Counted from the stretch's first letter, positions 9,373 to 17,126 are shown. The stretch is 40,669 bases of DNA from Betaproteobacteria bacterium (GCA_024641925.1 JAHECB010000003.1:8975-49643); one strand, 5' to 3'. Program-made: numbers and translations. The notes: generated by a model from the letters alone, not told the origin.

Positions 9373-9601
9373 GCGTGTGGGACGTCCTGGCAAGGTTCGC
9401 GGCGGCCAGCGCCTGGGCGCACCGCGTGGAGGCGGTCGGGCGCAGCAGCGTGTCGAGCCCAGGATCAACGCCCCATCCGAACCCAGGGGGCAACCTGGCT
9501 GGAATCGGGGCGGTTATGGATCGCAGTCACGCGCGCCCTGGGGCCCGGACACCAAGGCTGAACCGCCAGACCCGACGTCGGACCTGTGAGGTGCCCCGTT
9601 T

Positions 9602-10669
9602 TCAGTGCGCCAGCCGTTTGCACACGGCCGCTGTCACCTGCGCCGTGGTGGCCTGGCCGCCCAGGTCGCGGGTGTGCAGCGCGGGGTCGGCGGTGACCGC
9701 TTCAACGGCCGCCATCAGTCGCGCTGCCGCCGCGTCTTCGCCCAGGTGCTGCAGCAGCATCACGCAGCTCCAGAACGTGCCCACCGGATTGGCCACCCCC
9801 TGGCCCATGATGTCGAACGCCGAGCCGTGGATGGGCTCGAACATGCTGGGGTAGCGGCGCTCGGGGTCGATGTTGCCCGTGGGCGCAATGCCCAGGCTGC
9901 CGGCCAGCGCGGCGGCCAGGTCGCTCAGGATGTCGGCGTGCAGGTTGGTGGCCACCACGGTGTCGATGCTGGCCGGGCGGTTGACCATGCGCACGGTCAT
10001 GGCGTCCACCAGTTCCTTGTCCCAGTGCACGTCGGGGAAGTCCAGGGCCACGCTGGCGGCAATCTCGTCCCACATCACCATGGCGTGGCGCTGGGCGTTG
10101 CTCTTGGTGACCACCGTCAGGTGCTTGCGCGGCCGGCCTTGCGCCAGTTTGAAGGCATAGCGAATGATGCGGTCGACACCGGCGCGCGTCATGATGGACA
10201 CGTCGGTGGCCACCTCGATGGGGTGGCCCTGGTGCGCACGGCCACCCACGCCGGCGTATTCACCTTCGCTGTTTTCGCGCACGATGACCCAGTCCAGGTC
10301 CTGCACGCGGCAGTTTTTCAGCGGCGTCTGGATGCCGGGCAGAATGCGGGTGGGCCGCACATTGGCGTACTGGTCAAAACCCTGGCAGATCTTCAGTCTC
10401 AAGCCCCACAACGTGATGTGGTCGGGAATGTGCGGGTCACCGGCACTGCCAAACAAAATGGCGTCCTGATGGCGCAGCGCGTCCAGGCCGTCGGCGGGCA
10501 TCATCACGCCGTGCTGGCGGTACCAGTCGCCGCCCCAGCCAAAGTTTTCGAAGCTGAAGGCAAACGAGCCGGCAGCCGCGGCCAGGGCTTTCAGCACTTC
10601 GGCGCCGGCCGGAATGACTTCCTGGCCAATGCCGTCGCCAGGGATGGTGGCTATGCGGTAGGTTTTCAT
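9602..10669 (-). CDS. Isocitrate/isopropylmalate-type dehydrogenase (tartrate/D-malate dehydrogenase-like)
   Basis: This 355-residue NAD-dependent beta-decarboxylating dehydrogenase starts MKTYRIATIPGDGIGQEVIP. It has the YANVRPTR substrate-binding arginines, VIVRENSEGEYAG, the NLHADILSDL metal-binding aspartates and the GNIDPERRYPSMFEPIHGSA nucleotide-binding loop. The pattern matches the tartrate dehydrogenase / D-malate dehydrogenase (TtuC, DmlA) branch better than LeuB. The likely reaction is oxidation and decarboxylation of D-malate or related 2-hydroxyacids. A longer TTG-initiated reading from 10702 is unlikely. It is divergent from the crotonase gene, with only 47 bases between the starts. 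The 229 bases on its 3' side (9373-9601) hold no gene I can support. Confidence 0.9.
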   Translation of the reverse strand: MKTYRIATIPGDGIGQEVIPAGAEVLKALAAAAGSFAFSFENFGWGGDWYRQHGVMMPADGLDALRHQDAILFGSAGDPHIPDHITLWGLRLKICQGFDQYANVRPTRILPGIQTPLKNCRVQDLDWVIVRENSEGEYAGVGGRAHQGHPIEVATDVSIMTRAGVDRIIRYAFKLAQGRPRKHLTVVTKSNAQRHAMVMWDEIAASVALDFPDVHWDKELVDAMTVRMVNRPASIDTVVATNLHADILSDLAAALAGSLGIAPTGNIDPERRYPSMFEPIHGSAFDIMGQGVANPVGTFWSCVMLLQHLGEDAAAARLMAAVEAVTADPALHTRDLGGQATTAQVTAAVCKRLAH

Positions 10670-10716
10670 GGGGGGCGAGGATAGACTGATTCCTACCCCC
10701 AATTCGAGGCCACAAC

Positions 10717-11628
10717 ATGCCCGACTTCACCACGCTGTGCATCGAAGCCGACGCCGCACATCCGCGCGTTGCACGCCTGCTGCTGAACCGCCCGGAACGC
10801 TACAACGCCATCAACGAAGCCATGCCGGGCGAAATCGCTGCCGCCGTGGCCTGGGCCGAGGCGCAGCCGCAGGTTCACGTCATCGTGGTGCAAGGTGCAG
10901 GCAAAGGCTTCTGCGGTGGTTACGACCTGGCCGAATTTGGCGAAGGCACCATCGACCACCCCTGCCAGCAGGAAGGCAAGCCCTGGGATCCGATGCCGGA
11001 CTACGCCTACATGAAGCGCAACACCGAGCAGTTCATGGCGCTGTGGAGATGCAGCAAACCCACCATCGCCCAGGTGCACGGCGCTGCAGTGGCCGGCGGC
11101 AGCGACATCGCGTTGTGCTGCGACCTCTTGGTGATGGCCGACGATGCCCGCATCGGCTACATGCCCACCCGTGTCTGGGGCTGCCCCACCACGGCCATGT
11201 GGACCTACCGCCTCGGTCCCTTGCGCGCCAAGCAGTTGATGTTCACTGGCGACACCATCACGGGCCGTCAGGCCGTCGACTGGGGCCTGGCCAACGACAC
11301 CGTGCCTGCCGAGGCGCTGAACGCTGCGGTGCTGAAACTGGCCCTGCGCATCGCCAGTGTGCCATCGTCACACCTGGCCATGCACAAGCTGGTGGTCAAC
11401 CAGGTGATGCTGAACATGGGCCTGGAACAGGCGCAGATGCTGGCCACGGTGTTTGACGGCATCACCCGCCACAACCCCGAAGGCCTGTGGTTTCGCCGCC
11501 AGGCGCAGGCCGAAGGTTTCAAGTCGGCGGTGAACTGGCGCGACAGCGGCCGGCCCATTCCTGAAGGCGACGAAGCTCGGGCGCTGATCGCCGAACTCGA
11601 AGCGCGGCTGAAGGCACAAGGCGGCTGA
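10717..11628 (+). CDS. Crotonase / enoyl-CoA hydratase-isomerase family protein
   Basis: This 303-residue protein has the crotonase fold. The two oxyanion-hole segments are [13 protein letters not shown] and [18 protein letters not shown]. It has the extended form of the family, with the [16 protein letters not shown] stretch and a long C-terminus ([10 protein letters not shown]). The two glutamates that act as acid and base in classical enoyl-CoA hydratase appear to be absent: aspartate stands at the first position and a Thr/Pro stretch at the second. Classical hydratase activity should therefore not be assumed; another CoA-thioester reaction is possible. It is transcribed away from the dehydrogenase gene and towards the lipoprotein hydrolase gene. 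Confidence 0.88.
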   Translation: MPDFTTLCIEADAAHPRVARLLLNRPERYNAINEAMPGEIAAAVAWAEAQPQVHVIVVQGAGKGFCGGYDLAEFGEGTIDHPCQQEGKPWDPMPDYAYMKRNTEQFMALWRCSKPTIAQVHGAAVAGGSDIALCCDLLVMADDARIGYMPTRVWGCPTTAMWTYRLGPLRAKQLMFTGDTITGRQAVDWGLANDTVPAEALNAAVLKLALRIASVPSSHLAMHKLVVNQVMLNMGLEQAQMLATVFDGITRHNPEGLWFRRQAQAEGFKSAVNWRDSGRPIPEGDEARALIAELEARLKAQGG

Positions 11629-11633
11629 CCCGA

Positions 11634-11657
11634 CGCGCCCGAAGAACAGCGGGCGCG
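11634..11657. terminator. Hairpin between two convergent genes
   Basis: An eight-base-pair GC-rich stem (CGCGCCCG / CGGGCGCG) with an eight-base loop lies between the crotonase stop and the stop of the convergent hydrolase gene. Its position and symmetry suit a bidirectional terminator. Neither side has a clear U-run, so it would be an atypical one. Confidence 0.45.
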
Positions 11658-11673
11658 GCCATGACATGGCGCG

Positions 11674-12561
11674 CTACTCCGCCGCCGTGGCCGGTGTTTC
11701 CACAAACGCCACCACGTCGTCCAGCACCGGCGCCAGCCAGCGCAGCGGCAGTGCAAAGGCGCCCACCAGCGTCACATGGTTGACGCGCGCGTAGCGCCGC
11801 AGCACCACCGGCACACCGGTCGCTTTCAACTTCGCGGCCATCGCCTCGGTATTGCGTTCGGGGTTCACCAACTTGTCTTCGTTGGCCGCACCCAGAAAGC
11901 TGCGGGGCGCGGCGGCGCCGGCGTAGGCCAGGGGCTGGGTACCGGGCGGGTAGTCGGGGTGGAAAAACACCGGCTTCACGTCGGGGTTGATGATGGGCAG
12001 GAAGTCATAGGGGCCGGCCAGGCCGATGAAGCCGGCCAGCTCCTCTGGTTTGTGCCCCACTGCCGAAAGCCAGCGGCCGTCCAGCGCCAGCATGGCTGCG
12101 TTGTAGGCGCCGGCGCTGTGTCCCATCACAAACACGCGTTTGCGGTTGCCGCCCAACGCCGCCGCCTGGTCCAGGCCGTAAGCCAAAGCCGTTGCGCTGT
12201 CACGCAGGAACTCGGGGTATCGCACCTCGGGGTAGAGCCGGTAGTCGGCCACCAGCGTCAACACCCCGCGCGACGCCAGGGCCTCGCCCACAAACAGGTA
12301 TTGCGCCCGCTCGCCGCGGTTCCACGACCCACCGTAAAAAAACACCACCACCGGCCAGCCGCCTGGGGGCGCGGGGGTGGTGGGCACATAGACATCCAGC
12401 TTCTGGCGCGGCAGCGGGCCATAGGCCACGCCGGCCTGCACGGCGTGGGAGTCGCCCGAGGCCAGCATGTTCAGCGTGGCCGTGGGCGCACAGGCCGCCA
12501 TGCCGAGCGCCAGCAGCGCGGCCGCGGCACACATCAACAACAGGGATTTGATCGAGGTCAT
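11674..12561 (-). CDS. Alpha/beta hydrolase, carboxylesterase-like, probable lipoprotein
   Basis: This 295-residue alpha/beta hydrolase resembles the BD-FAE / hormone-sensitive-lipase-like esterases. The nucleophile elbow is GHSAG, the oxyanion segment is VVVFFYGGSWNRG, an aspartate in NEDKLVNPE is a plausible charge-relay acid, and the histidine in RVNHVTL completes the triad. In the oxyanion motif tyrosine replaces the usual histidine of HGG. The N-terminus is a signal peptide ending in ALGMAAC, an approximate lipobox, so it is probably a lipoprotein acting in the periplasm on a small ester. It is transcribed alone. The 247 bases between its start and the tRNA-Sec gene contain a hairpin (12784-12805) but no gene. 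Confidence 0.85.
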   Translation of the reverse strand: MTSIKSLLLMCAAAALLALGMAACAPTATLNMLASGDSHAVQAGVAYGPLPRQKLDVYVPTTPAPPGGWPVVVFFYGGSWNRGERAQYLFVGEALASRGVLTLVADYRLYPEVRYPEFLRDSATALAYGLDQAAALGGNRKRVFVMGHSAGAYNAAMLALDGRWLSAVGHKPEELAGFIGLAGPYDFLPIINPDVKPVFFHPDYPPGTQPLAYAGAAAPRSFLGAANEDKLVNPERNTEAMAAKLKATGVPVVLRRYARVNHVTLVGAFALPLRWLAPVLDDVVAFVETPATAAE

Positions 12562-12783
12562 GGGGCTTCTCTACGCGCCCCACAGCGACCTGGATGCCCA
12601 CAAAGCGGGCCACGGATGATGGCGAGGCCGTCGGCGGGGTCCGGCTTGGTGGGCGCGGGCGTCCGGATTGCAGAAGCGATCATAGGCTCGGCTTGCTCAG
12701 GCCCGGATGAGCTGGCGGTGGGCGGCCCCGTGGCGCAATCGGGCGGCCTCGGCAACCGGCAGGTCGTGTAAACCGGCGCCGCG

Positions 12784-12805
12784 CCGCCGCACCAGGCAGC
12801 GGCGG
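12784..12805 (-). terminator. Hairpin just downstream of tRNA-Sec
   Basis: A perfect seven-base-pair stem (CCGCCGC / GCGGCGG) with an eight-base loop starts a few bases after the 3' end of the tRNA-Sec gene. It is placed where a transcript-ending structure would be expected for the selB-selC unit. There is no strong U-run after it, so the call is tentative. Confidence 0.4.
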
Positions 12806-12810
12806 GTCGG

Positions 12811-12903
12811 CGGAAGGGCATGGGAGTCGAACCCACCAGACGCGACTGGCGCATCTCTCCGGTTTTGAAGACCGGGCGCTCCACCGGGAAACGTAGCCCA
12901 TCC
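12811..12903 (-). tRNA. selC: tRNA-Sec (UCA anticodon)
   Basis: This is the selenocysteine tRNA that decodes UGA, found by folding the minus strand. The anticodon arm is CCGGT-CTTCAAA-ACCGG with anticodon UCA. The D-stem has six pairs, longer than in ordinary tRNAs. The long variable arm has seven pairs (AGAUGCG / CGCGUCU). The T-arm is GUGGG-UUCGACU-CCCAU. The acceptor stem has the eight-base length of bacterial tRNA-Sec, but position 4 is a U facing U69, giving seven pairs and one mismatch. The discriminator is G and the genome continues CC-G, so the terminal A of CCA is not encoded. It lies 48 bases after selB on the same strand, which fits a joint function. Confidence 0.93.
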
Positions 12904-12951
12904 TTGTGGCTATTGTTGCCCCGACAGTTCATGGCCAGGCTGCCCCGTAGC

Positions 12952-14910
12952 TCAAGACAGCAGCCGGTGGTGTGTGCCGTCAAAGTGCGTCAGGCCCTCG
13001 CGTCGAAAAAATTCCAGCACCTGCACCGTCAGGTTGCGCCCGATGCCGGTGTGATCGCGGTAGCTTGCGGCGTCGAAACGCCCCGCGGGTTGACGGGCAG
13101 CCAGCACCTGCGCTTGTTGCAGCAATTCGGTGGCGGTATCGGGCAGGTAAAAACGGTTGGGCGCTACGTGCACCAGCTGGCCTTGGGCGGCCAGCCTTGC
13201 CAGCTGGTCCAGCAAGCCGTCTCGCGGCAGGCCCAGTTGTGTGGCGAGTTCACCCACGATGGGTGGGCGCAGGCCCGCAGGCTGCAGCAGCGTGCTGACC
13301 CGGGCCAGCAAGTCCTGGTCGGCCGTGTTCAGGCTGGGGCGGTGGGCCGGCAGGTGGTGGCACAGACCGTTGCGCGACACCTGGCCTTCTTGCACCAGTT
13401 CGGCCAGCACGCCCTGCATGACCCGATGTGCGGCGTCCGCCGGGCTGGTGTGGGCGCTGGTGGGCCGGGCGGGGCGCTGTTGTTCATCCAGCGCCCTGCG
13501 CAGGGCGCCGGGCTGCGGGCCCAGGCTGTCAGGATGCCGGGCATGCCAGGCGGCCAGCGCGGCCAGCACACGTTCGCGCCAGGTTTGCCAGTGCGTGGGT
13601 GACAAGCCCAGCAGGCCTGTGGTGCCGGGCACCGTTTTCAGCGACAAGGTCTGATGGAGCTGGTGCGCCTCGTCGGGCAAGAGGTTGCGCGCCTGGGCAA
13701 AGCGGTCCAGGTCCACCCCATCGGGCGCCAGCGCCAGCCATCCACACAAGGCCTGTGCGGGGTCCAACACCTGCATGGCCGCCAACTGGTCCAACCGCAG
13801 GGCCTGGCGGCGCCCCGGGGCTGCTGCAAAGGGGTCCACCACCCAACCGCCGGCCACACTGCGGTTGCCGGCGGGCTCCCGCAGGATGAAGCGGTCGCCA
13901 TGGGCAGCGGCCACCGGCTGGTCCAGCCGCAGCTGCACCAGGCCCACGCTGCCGGGCAACAGACCCTGTGGGGTCAAGGGCGTGGCGTGTGCATTCACCA
14001 CCGCAGCGCCCAGGTGCAGTTGCAGGGCGCTGCGCGGGCTCAGTGGCGCGGCTTCGCTGGCCAGCACCCGCAGCCAGACGTCCAGCCGCTGGGTGGGCCG
14101 GTGTGCGGCCGCGGCCAGAACCCAATCACCACGCTGGGGTGGTGAACGTTTCAGTTCGGCGCCCGAGAGGTTCAAGGCGCAGCGCTGGCCCGCCGACGCG
14201 GCAGTGGCCGCTTGCTGGTACTGCTGCACGCCACGCACACGCACGGCCACGCCGCTGGGGGACACGCGCAGCTCGTCGCCCACGTGAACCTGCCCGGACA
14301 GCACCACGCCAGTGATCACCCGTCCAGCACCACTGATCGAGAAACTGCGGTCCACGGCCATGCGGAAATGGCCCGCCACCGGGCGCCGCGCGAGCAGCCG
14401 TGCTGCCTGCGCCAGGTGCTGGCGCAAGGCCGGCAGGCCCTGCTGCCGCGGCGCCACCACCTCAAAACGCGGCGCCTGGGTGTAGGGGCCCGCAGCCAAC
14501 AGCGCATCCATTTCCCGGTGCACCTGCTGCAGGCGCTGCGGCGACACGCGGTCGACCTTGCTCAACACCAGGGCCAGTTGCGGCACCGCCAGCAGTTGCA
14601 GGATCGCCAGGTGTTCGTGCGTCTGCGGCATCGGCCCGTCGTCGGCGGCCACCACGAGCAGGCCCAGGTCCACACCGTGCACCACCGCCAGCATGTTGCG
14701 CACAAAACGCTCGTGGCCGGGGACGTCTACAAAACCCAGCCGTTGTGGTGCTGGGCTGTCGCCGTCGGCCCATTCGGCCACCGCAAAACCCGGCTCGATG
14801 GTCATGCCGCGGCGCTGTTCTTCGGCCAGCCCGTCGGTGTTGATGCCGGTCAGGGCCTGGACCAGGGTGGTCTTGCCGTGGTCCACATGGCCAGCGGTGG
14901 CGATGATCAT
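12952..14910 (-). CDS. selB: Selenocysteine-specific elongation factor SelB
   Basis: This 652-residue translational GTPase brings Sec-tRNA to UGA codons that carry a SECIS hairpin. The start MIIATAGHVDHGKTTL contains the G1 loop; G3 is DVPGHERFV and the SKVD segment is the G4 equivalent of NKxD. The EF-Tu-like domains fill the first half. The C-terminal half contains winged-helix repeats (for example RFDAASYRDHTGIGRNLTVQ near the end) that bind the SECIS RNA in known SelB proteins. The length is close to the usual 610-650. It lies between the UGSC selenoprotein gene, 102 bases upstream, and tRNA-Sec downstream. No selA is adjacent, unlike the common selA-selB arrangement. Confidence 0.96.
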   Translation of the reverse strand: MIIATAGHVDHGKTTLVQALTGINTDGLAEEQRRGMTIEPGFAVAEWADGDSPAPQRLGFVDVPGHERFVRNMLAVVHGVDLGLLVVAADDGPMPQTHEHLAILQLLAVPQLALVLSKVDRVSPQRLQQVHREMDALLAAGPYTQAPRFEVVAPRQQGLPALRQHLAQAARLLARRPVAGHFRMAVDRSFSISGAGRVITGVVLSGQVHVGDELRVSPSGVAVRVRGVQQYQQAATAASAGQRCALNLSGAELKRSPPQRGDWVLAAAAHRPTQRLDVWLRVLASEAAPLSPRSALQLHLGAAVVNAHATPLTPQGLLPGSVGLVQLRLDQPVAAAHGDRFILREPAGNRSVAGGWVVDPFAAAPGRRQALRLDQLAAMQVLDPAQALCGWLALAPDGVDLDRFAQARNLLPDEAHQLHQTLSLKTVPGTTGLLGLSPTHWQTWRERVLAALAAWHARHPDSLGPQPGALRRALDEQQRPARPTSAHTSPADAAHRVMQGVLAELVQEGQVSRNGLCHHLPAHRPSLNTADQDLLARVSTLLQPAGLRPPIVGELATQLGLPRDGLLDQLARLAAQGQLVHVAPNRFYLPDTATELLQQAQVLAARQPAGRFDAASYRDHTGIGRNLTVQVLEFFRREGLTHFDGTHHRLLS

Positions 14911-14989
14911 CGCAAGGCCCGTCGCTGCCAGGGCACTGTCTGCGGTAGCCCAGCCACCGGTGCGCCGCGGGCTGACAGCCGTTCAACCG

Positions 14990-15008
14990 GGCCGGCGCGA
15001 AGCCGGCC
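14990..15008 (-). other. GC-rich hairpin between the selenoprotein gene and selB
   Basis: A perfect seven-base-pair inverted repeat (GGCCGGC / GCCGGCC, five-base loop) starts just after the stop of the UGSC gene. It has no U-run, so it could be a weak terminator or attenuator, an mRNA-stability element, or a chance structure in GC-rich DNA. Confidence 0.35.
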
Positions 15009-15012
15009 GGGC

Positions 15013-15546
15013 TCAGGCCGCTGGCGTGGCCAGCAAACGCTGCAGGATGCCGGGCAGCGCGGCGTCTGCCAGCGCCCGCATTTCATCGTCGCTGCGGTCC
15101 TGGATCGGGTGGGCCACAAACACCAGCGCGGGGGACAAGCCCAAGGTCTTGGCCTGCATGGCCGCAGCCTCTTCAAAAGCCTGCGAGGCCACACCCACGC
15201 CGGGAAGACCGCGGGACTCCAGGTCGGCAATGTCATGCATACAGCACGACGTGCACGACCCTCAGTCCGCCAGGCCTTCGATGACGAGTTGGTTTTCGGC
15301 CGCAATTTGCTGGCGCAGCGCCACGGGTGCTGGCCGCGTGTAGGTGGGTTTGCGGTAGCGATTGACGCGTATCCCTTGTGCCGTCAGCAGGTGTGCCACG
15401 CGGTCCAGGAAAATGTTGCCGCGTGCCTTGGAGATGTCCAGCACGGCCACGGCCAGACCGTGCAAGGCAGCGGGGCGTGGGGCCAGCGCGCGTGCAACCG
15501 CGCCGCGTTCGGAAGTGGGGTCCAGCAGGACCCGAGAGGCCTTCAT
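15013..15546 (-). CDS. UGSC-family selenoprotein with in-frame UGA (Sec95)
   Basis: The reading frame from the ATG at 15546 meets a TGA at 15264-15262 and then continues in the same frame to a true stop at 15013. Read through, it gives 177 residues. The residues around the TGA are EGLAD-U-GSCTSCCMHD, which is the defining (U/C)GSC motif of the UGSC (seleno)protein family known from marine metagenome surveys. The parts before (LLDPTSERGAVARAL) and after (LESRGLPGVGVASQAFEEAA) both look like one continuous domain. Support is strong: selB and tRNA-Sec are next to it and a SECIS-like hairpin follows the UGA. Three more cysteines stand close to Sec (98, 101, 102), suggesting a redox centre. The family's biochemical role is unknown to me. 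Its ATG overlaps the TGA of the thioredoxin-fusion gene. Confidence 0.92.
15232..15250 (-). promoter_or_regulatory. Candidate bacterial SECIS hairpin
   Basis: Eleven bases after the Sec UGA the mRNA can form a seven-base-pair stem (GUCGUGC / GCAUGAC, including one G-U pair) with the loop UGUAU. The loop G is the twentieth base after the UGA, inside the roughly 16-37 base window described for bacterial SECIS elements, and it sits in one of the first two loop positions, as the consensus requires. A competing eight-pair stem (GUCGUGCA / UGCAUGAC, larger loop) is possible. Folding was done by eye. Confidence 0.7.
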
Positions 15547-16988
15547 ACAGCGATCTCCTTGGTGACAGGGGTGGAACCGGTGGCGCCCGAGGCGGCCCAG
15601 CCGGCAATGATGGCGGAAAACAAACCCGCGTTGCCGCCGGCACGCACGATGAGCAGGCCGCCCTTGCGAAACTTGGGCACCTGCTGGCCGGCCAGGGCTG
15701 CGGGCACGCCTTCGGCAATGCCGCCGGCGCCCACCACCAGCTCGTCGCCGTTGAGCATCAGCAGCGTTTCCAGCTCTTGCAGCAGCCTGGCCTTGGACCA
15801 GCCCGCTTCGATGAAAACCCGGCTGTGGTCGGGCGACACCACCAGCAAGGCGTCGCCGGCCTGCGCCAGCTTGGGGTGGTCCACGGCGCGCAGGCACAGC
15901 GCAAAACTGCGGGCCAGCGATTCCGGCGTGCGCGACTTCTGGTCCACCACGCCTTGCACGCCCTCGCCCGCAAACAGCGTGACCGTGGACGCTTGTGGCG
16001 CAAAACCGCGCTGCACCGACAGCGGCTCCCAGACCGAGTTTTCGGCCTCGGCAAAACAGAAGCTGTACTTGCCTGGCGTGCCCAGGGTGGCGCGGTCAAC
16101 TCCGCCCGGGCGACCGCCGCCCACGTTGCGGATGACCAGTTGCAGCGCGCGCCCGATGCTGGCGTTGGCGCGGTGGCCCTGGCCCAGCGCATTGACACCC
16201 GAGTTCAGCCCCACGGCACGCGCCAGGGGGCCGTTGACGATGACCACCGGCCCGGCAAACATGGTGGTGCACAGCACGCCGTGCATGCCGAATTCGTCGA
16301 TCAAGGCCGCTTCGACCGACGCCAGCACGATGGGAAAGTACTCTGGCTTGCACCCCGCCATCACGGCATTGATGGCCACCTTTTCCACCGTGCAGCTTGC
16401 CAGGTCGGGTGGCACCAGGCCCAGCACCTCGTCGGGCCGTCGCGTGGTGCCCTGCAGCATGCGCAGCACGCGTTCGGCGGTGGGTGGCACCACCGGCAGG
16501 CCGTCGGTCCAGCCGCGATCAAAACAGGCCTCGATGGCGTCTTCCGCATCGCCCAGCTCAACCTGGCGCGCTGCCAGCCCGGTGTTGCCAAAGCGGATGG
16601 CCAAGGCCTCGGCGATGCCGGGCTCCAGGGTCTTGGAGCCGCAGCCGGGGCGCATCTCGGGCAGATCGGCGCCCAGATCGGGCAGGCCGCTGATCTGCTG
16701 CCAGTCGCCGCGGTGCCAGCCGTAGGTGCGCGCCACCTCGCGGCCCCCCTGCACGCGAATCAGCGTCGGCACAAACTCGATGTCGAGCTGGTAAGAGTGC
16801 GCCAGCGTGGTGTCGTGCACCAGACCCGCCAGCCCGGTGGCAAAAGCAGCGTCGTCCTGTTGAACCACCGTCAACGTCTGGCCACTTTGGGCCAAGGTGT
16901 GCAGCAGCGGCTCGATCAGCACGCAGGTGGGGCACTCGGCCTTGGCCACGACGATCAGGCCATCCACCAGGTCAGGCAACTTGGGCAT
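15543..16988 (-). CDS. Thioredoxin-fold fusion protein, partner of the UGSC selenoprotein
   Basis: This 481-residue protein has two parts. Residues 1 to about 110 look like a thioredoxin domain: LIVVAKAECPTCVLIEP with a CPTC active site at 19-22, and FVPTLIRV with the expected cis-proline near 74. From about residue 115 (PGCGSKTLEPG) it continues into a large domain I cannot name, with DGLPVVPPT (162-170), AINAVMAGCKPEYFPIVLA and a glycine-rich C-terminus. Many cysteines are scattered in it. The final codons overlap the selenoprotein start (ATGA), and the selenoprotein's ribosome site lies inside this gene, so the two are made together. The start at 16988 is chosen because the thioredoxin fold begins there; the frame is open to 17051. 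From memory, similar proteins adjoin UGSC genes elsewhere. Confidence 0.82.
   Translation of the reverse strand: MPKLPDLVDGLIVVAKAECPTCVLIEPLLHTLAQSGQTLTVVQQDDAAFATGLAGLVHDTTLAHSYQLDIEFVPTLIRVQGGREVARTYGWHRGDWQQISGLPDLGADLPEMRPGCGSKTLEPGIAEALAIRFGNTGLAARQVELGDAEDAIEACFDRGWTDGLPVVPPTAERVLRMLQGTTRRPDEVLGLVPPDLASCTVEKVAINAVMAGCKPEYFPIVLASVEAALIDEFGMHGVLCTTMFAGPVVIVNGPLARAVGLNSGVNALGQGHRANASIGRALQLVIRNVGGGRPGGVDRATLGTPGKYSFCFAEAENSVWEPLSVQRGFAPQASTVTLFAGEGVQGVVDQKSRTPESLARSFALCLRAVDHPKLAQAGDALLVVSPDHSRVFIEAGWSKARLLQELETLLMLNGDELVVGAGGIAEGVPAALAGQQVPKFRKGGLLIVRAGGNAGLFSAIIAGWAASGATGSTPVTKEIAV
15555..15560 (-). promoter_or_regulatory. Ribosome binding site of the UGSC selenoprotein gene
   Basis: AAGGAG lies eight bases before the ATG at 15546, inside the last codons of the thioredoxin-fusion gene. 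Together with the ATGA overlap it fixes the selenoprotein start and indicates coupled translation. Confidence 0.75.
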
Positions 16989-17126
16989 GGTCTTGATGCA
17001 GGTTGGATGTCCAGGCTGGGCCGCGACGGTGTGTCGCCAGCTCCAGCCCATGGCGCATTGTCAACCTTCTTGCGCAACCCGCGACGGCGAGCCGCGCCGC
17101 GCCGTGACGGCTCTGAACGCGGCGGT

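Noticed and set aside
9373-9601. The 229-base gap after the cyclase gene, with a ten-base palindrome CCGACGTCGG at 9572-9581
   Set aside because: Open frames there are shadows without domains, and the palindrome alone could be chance. No terminator with a U-run is visible.
15262-15897. A 211-codon minus-strand frame ending at the Sec UGA
   Set aside because: Only its last 94 codons are real (the selenoprotein N-terminal part). The upstream part is a different frame of the thioredoxin-fusion gene.
14212-16725. An 837-codon plus-strand open frame across selB and the selenoprotein region
   Set aside because: It is antisense to well-supported genes and has no family resemblance.
17059-17064. 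A perfect TTGACA on the minus strand near the start of the thioredoxin-fusion gene
   Set aside because: No -10-like sequence follows at the right spacing, and it lies at the edge of the possible coding start. A lone hexamer is weak evidence.
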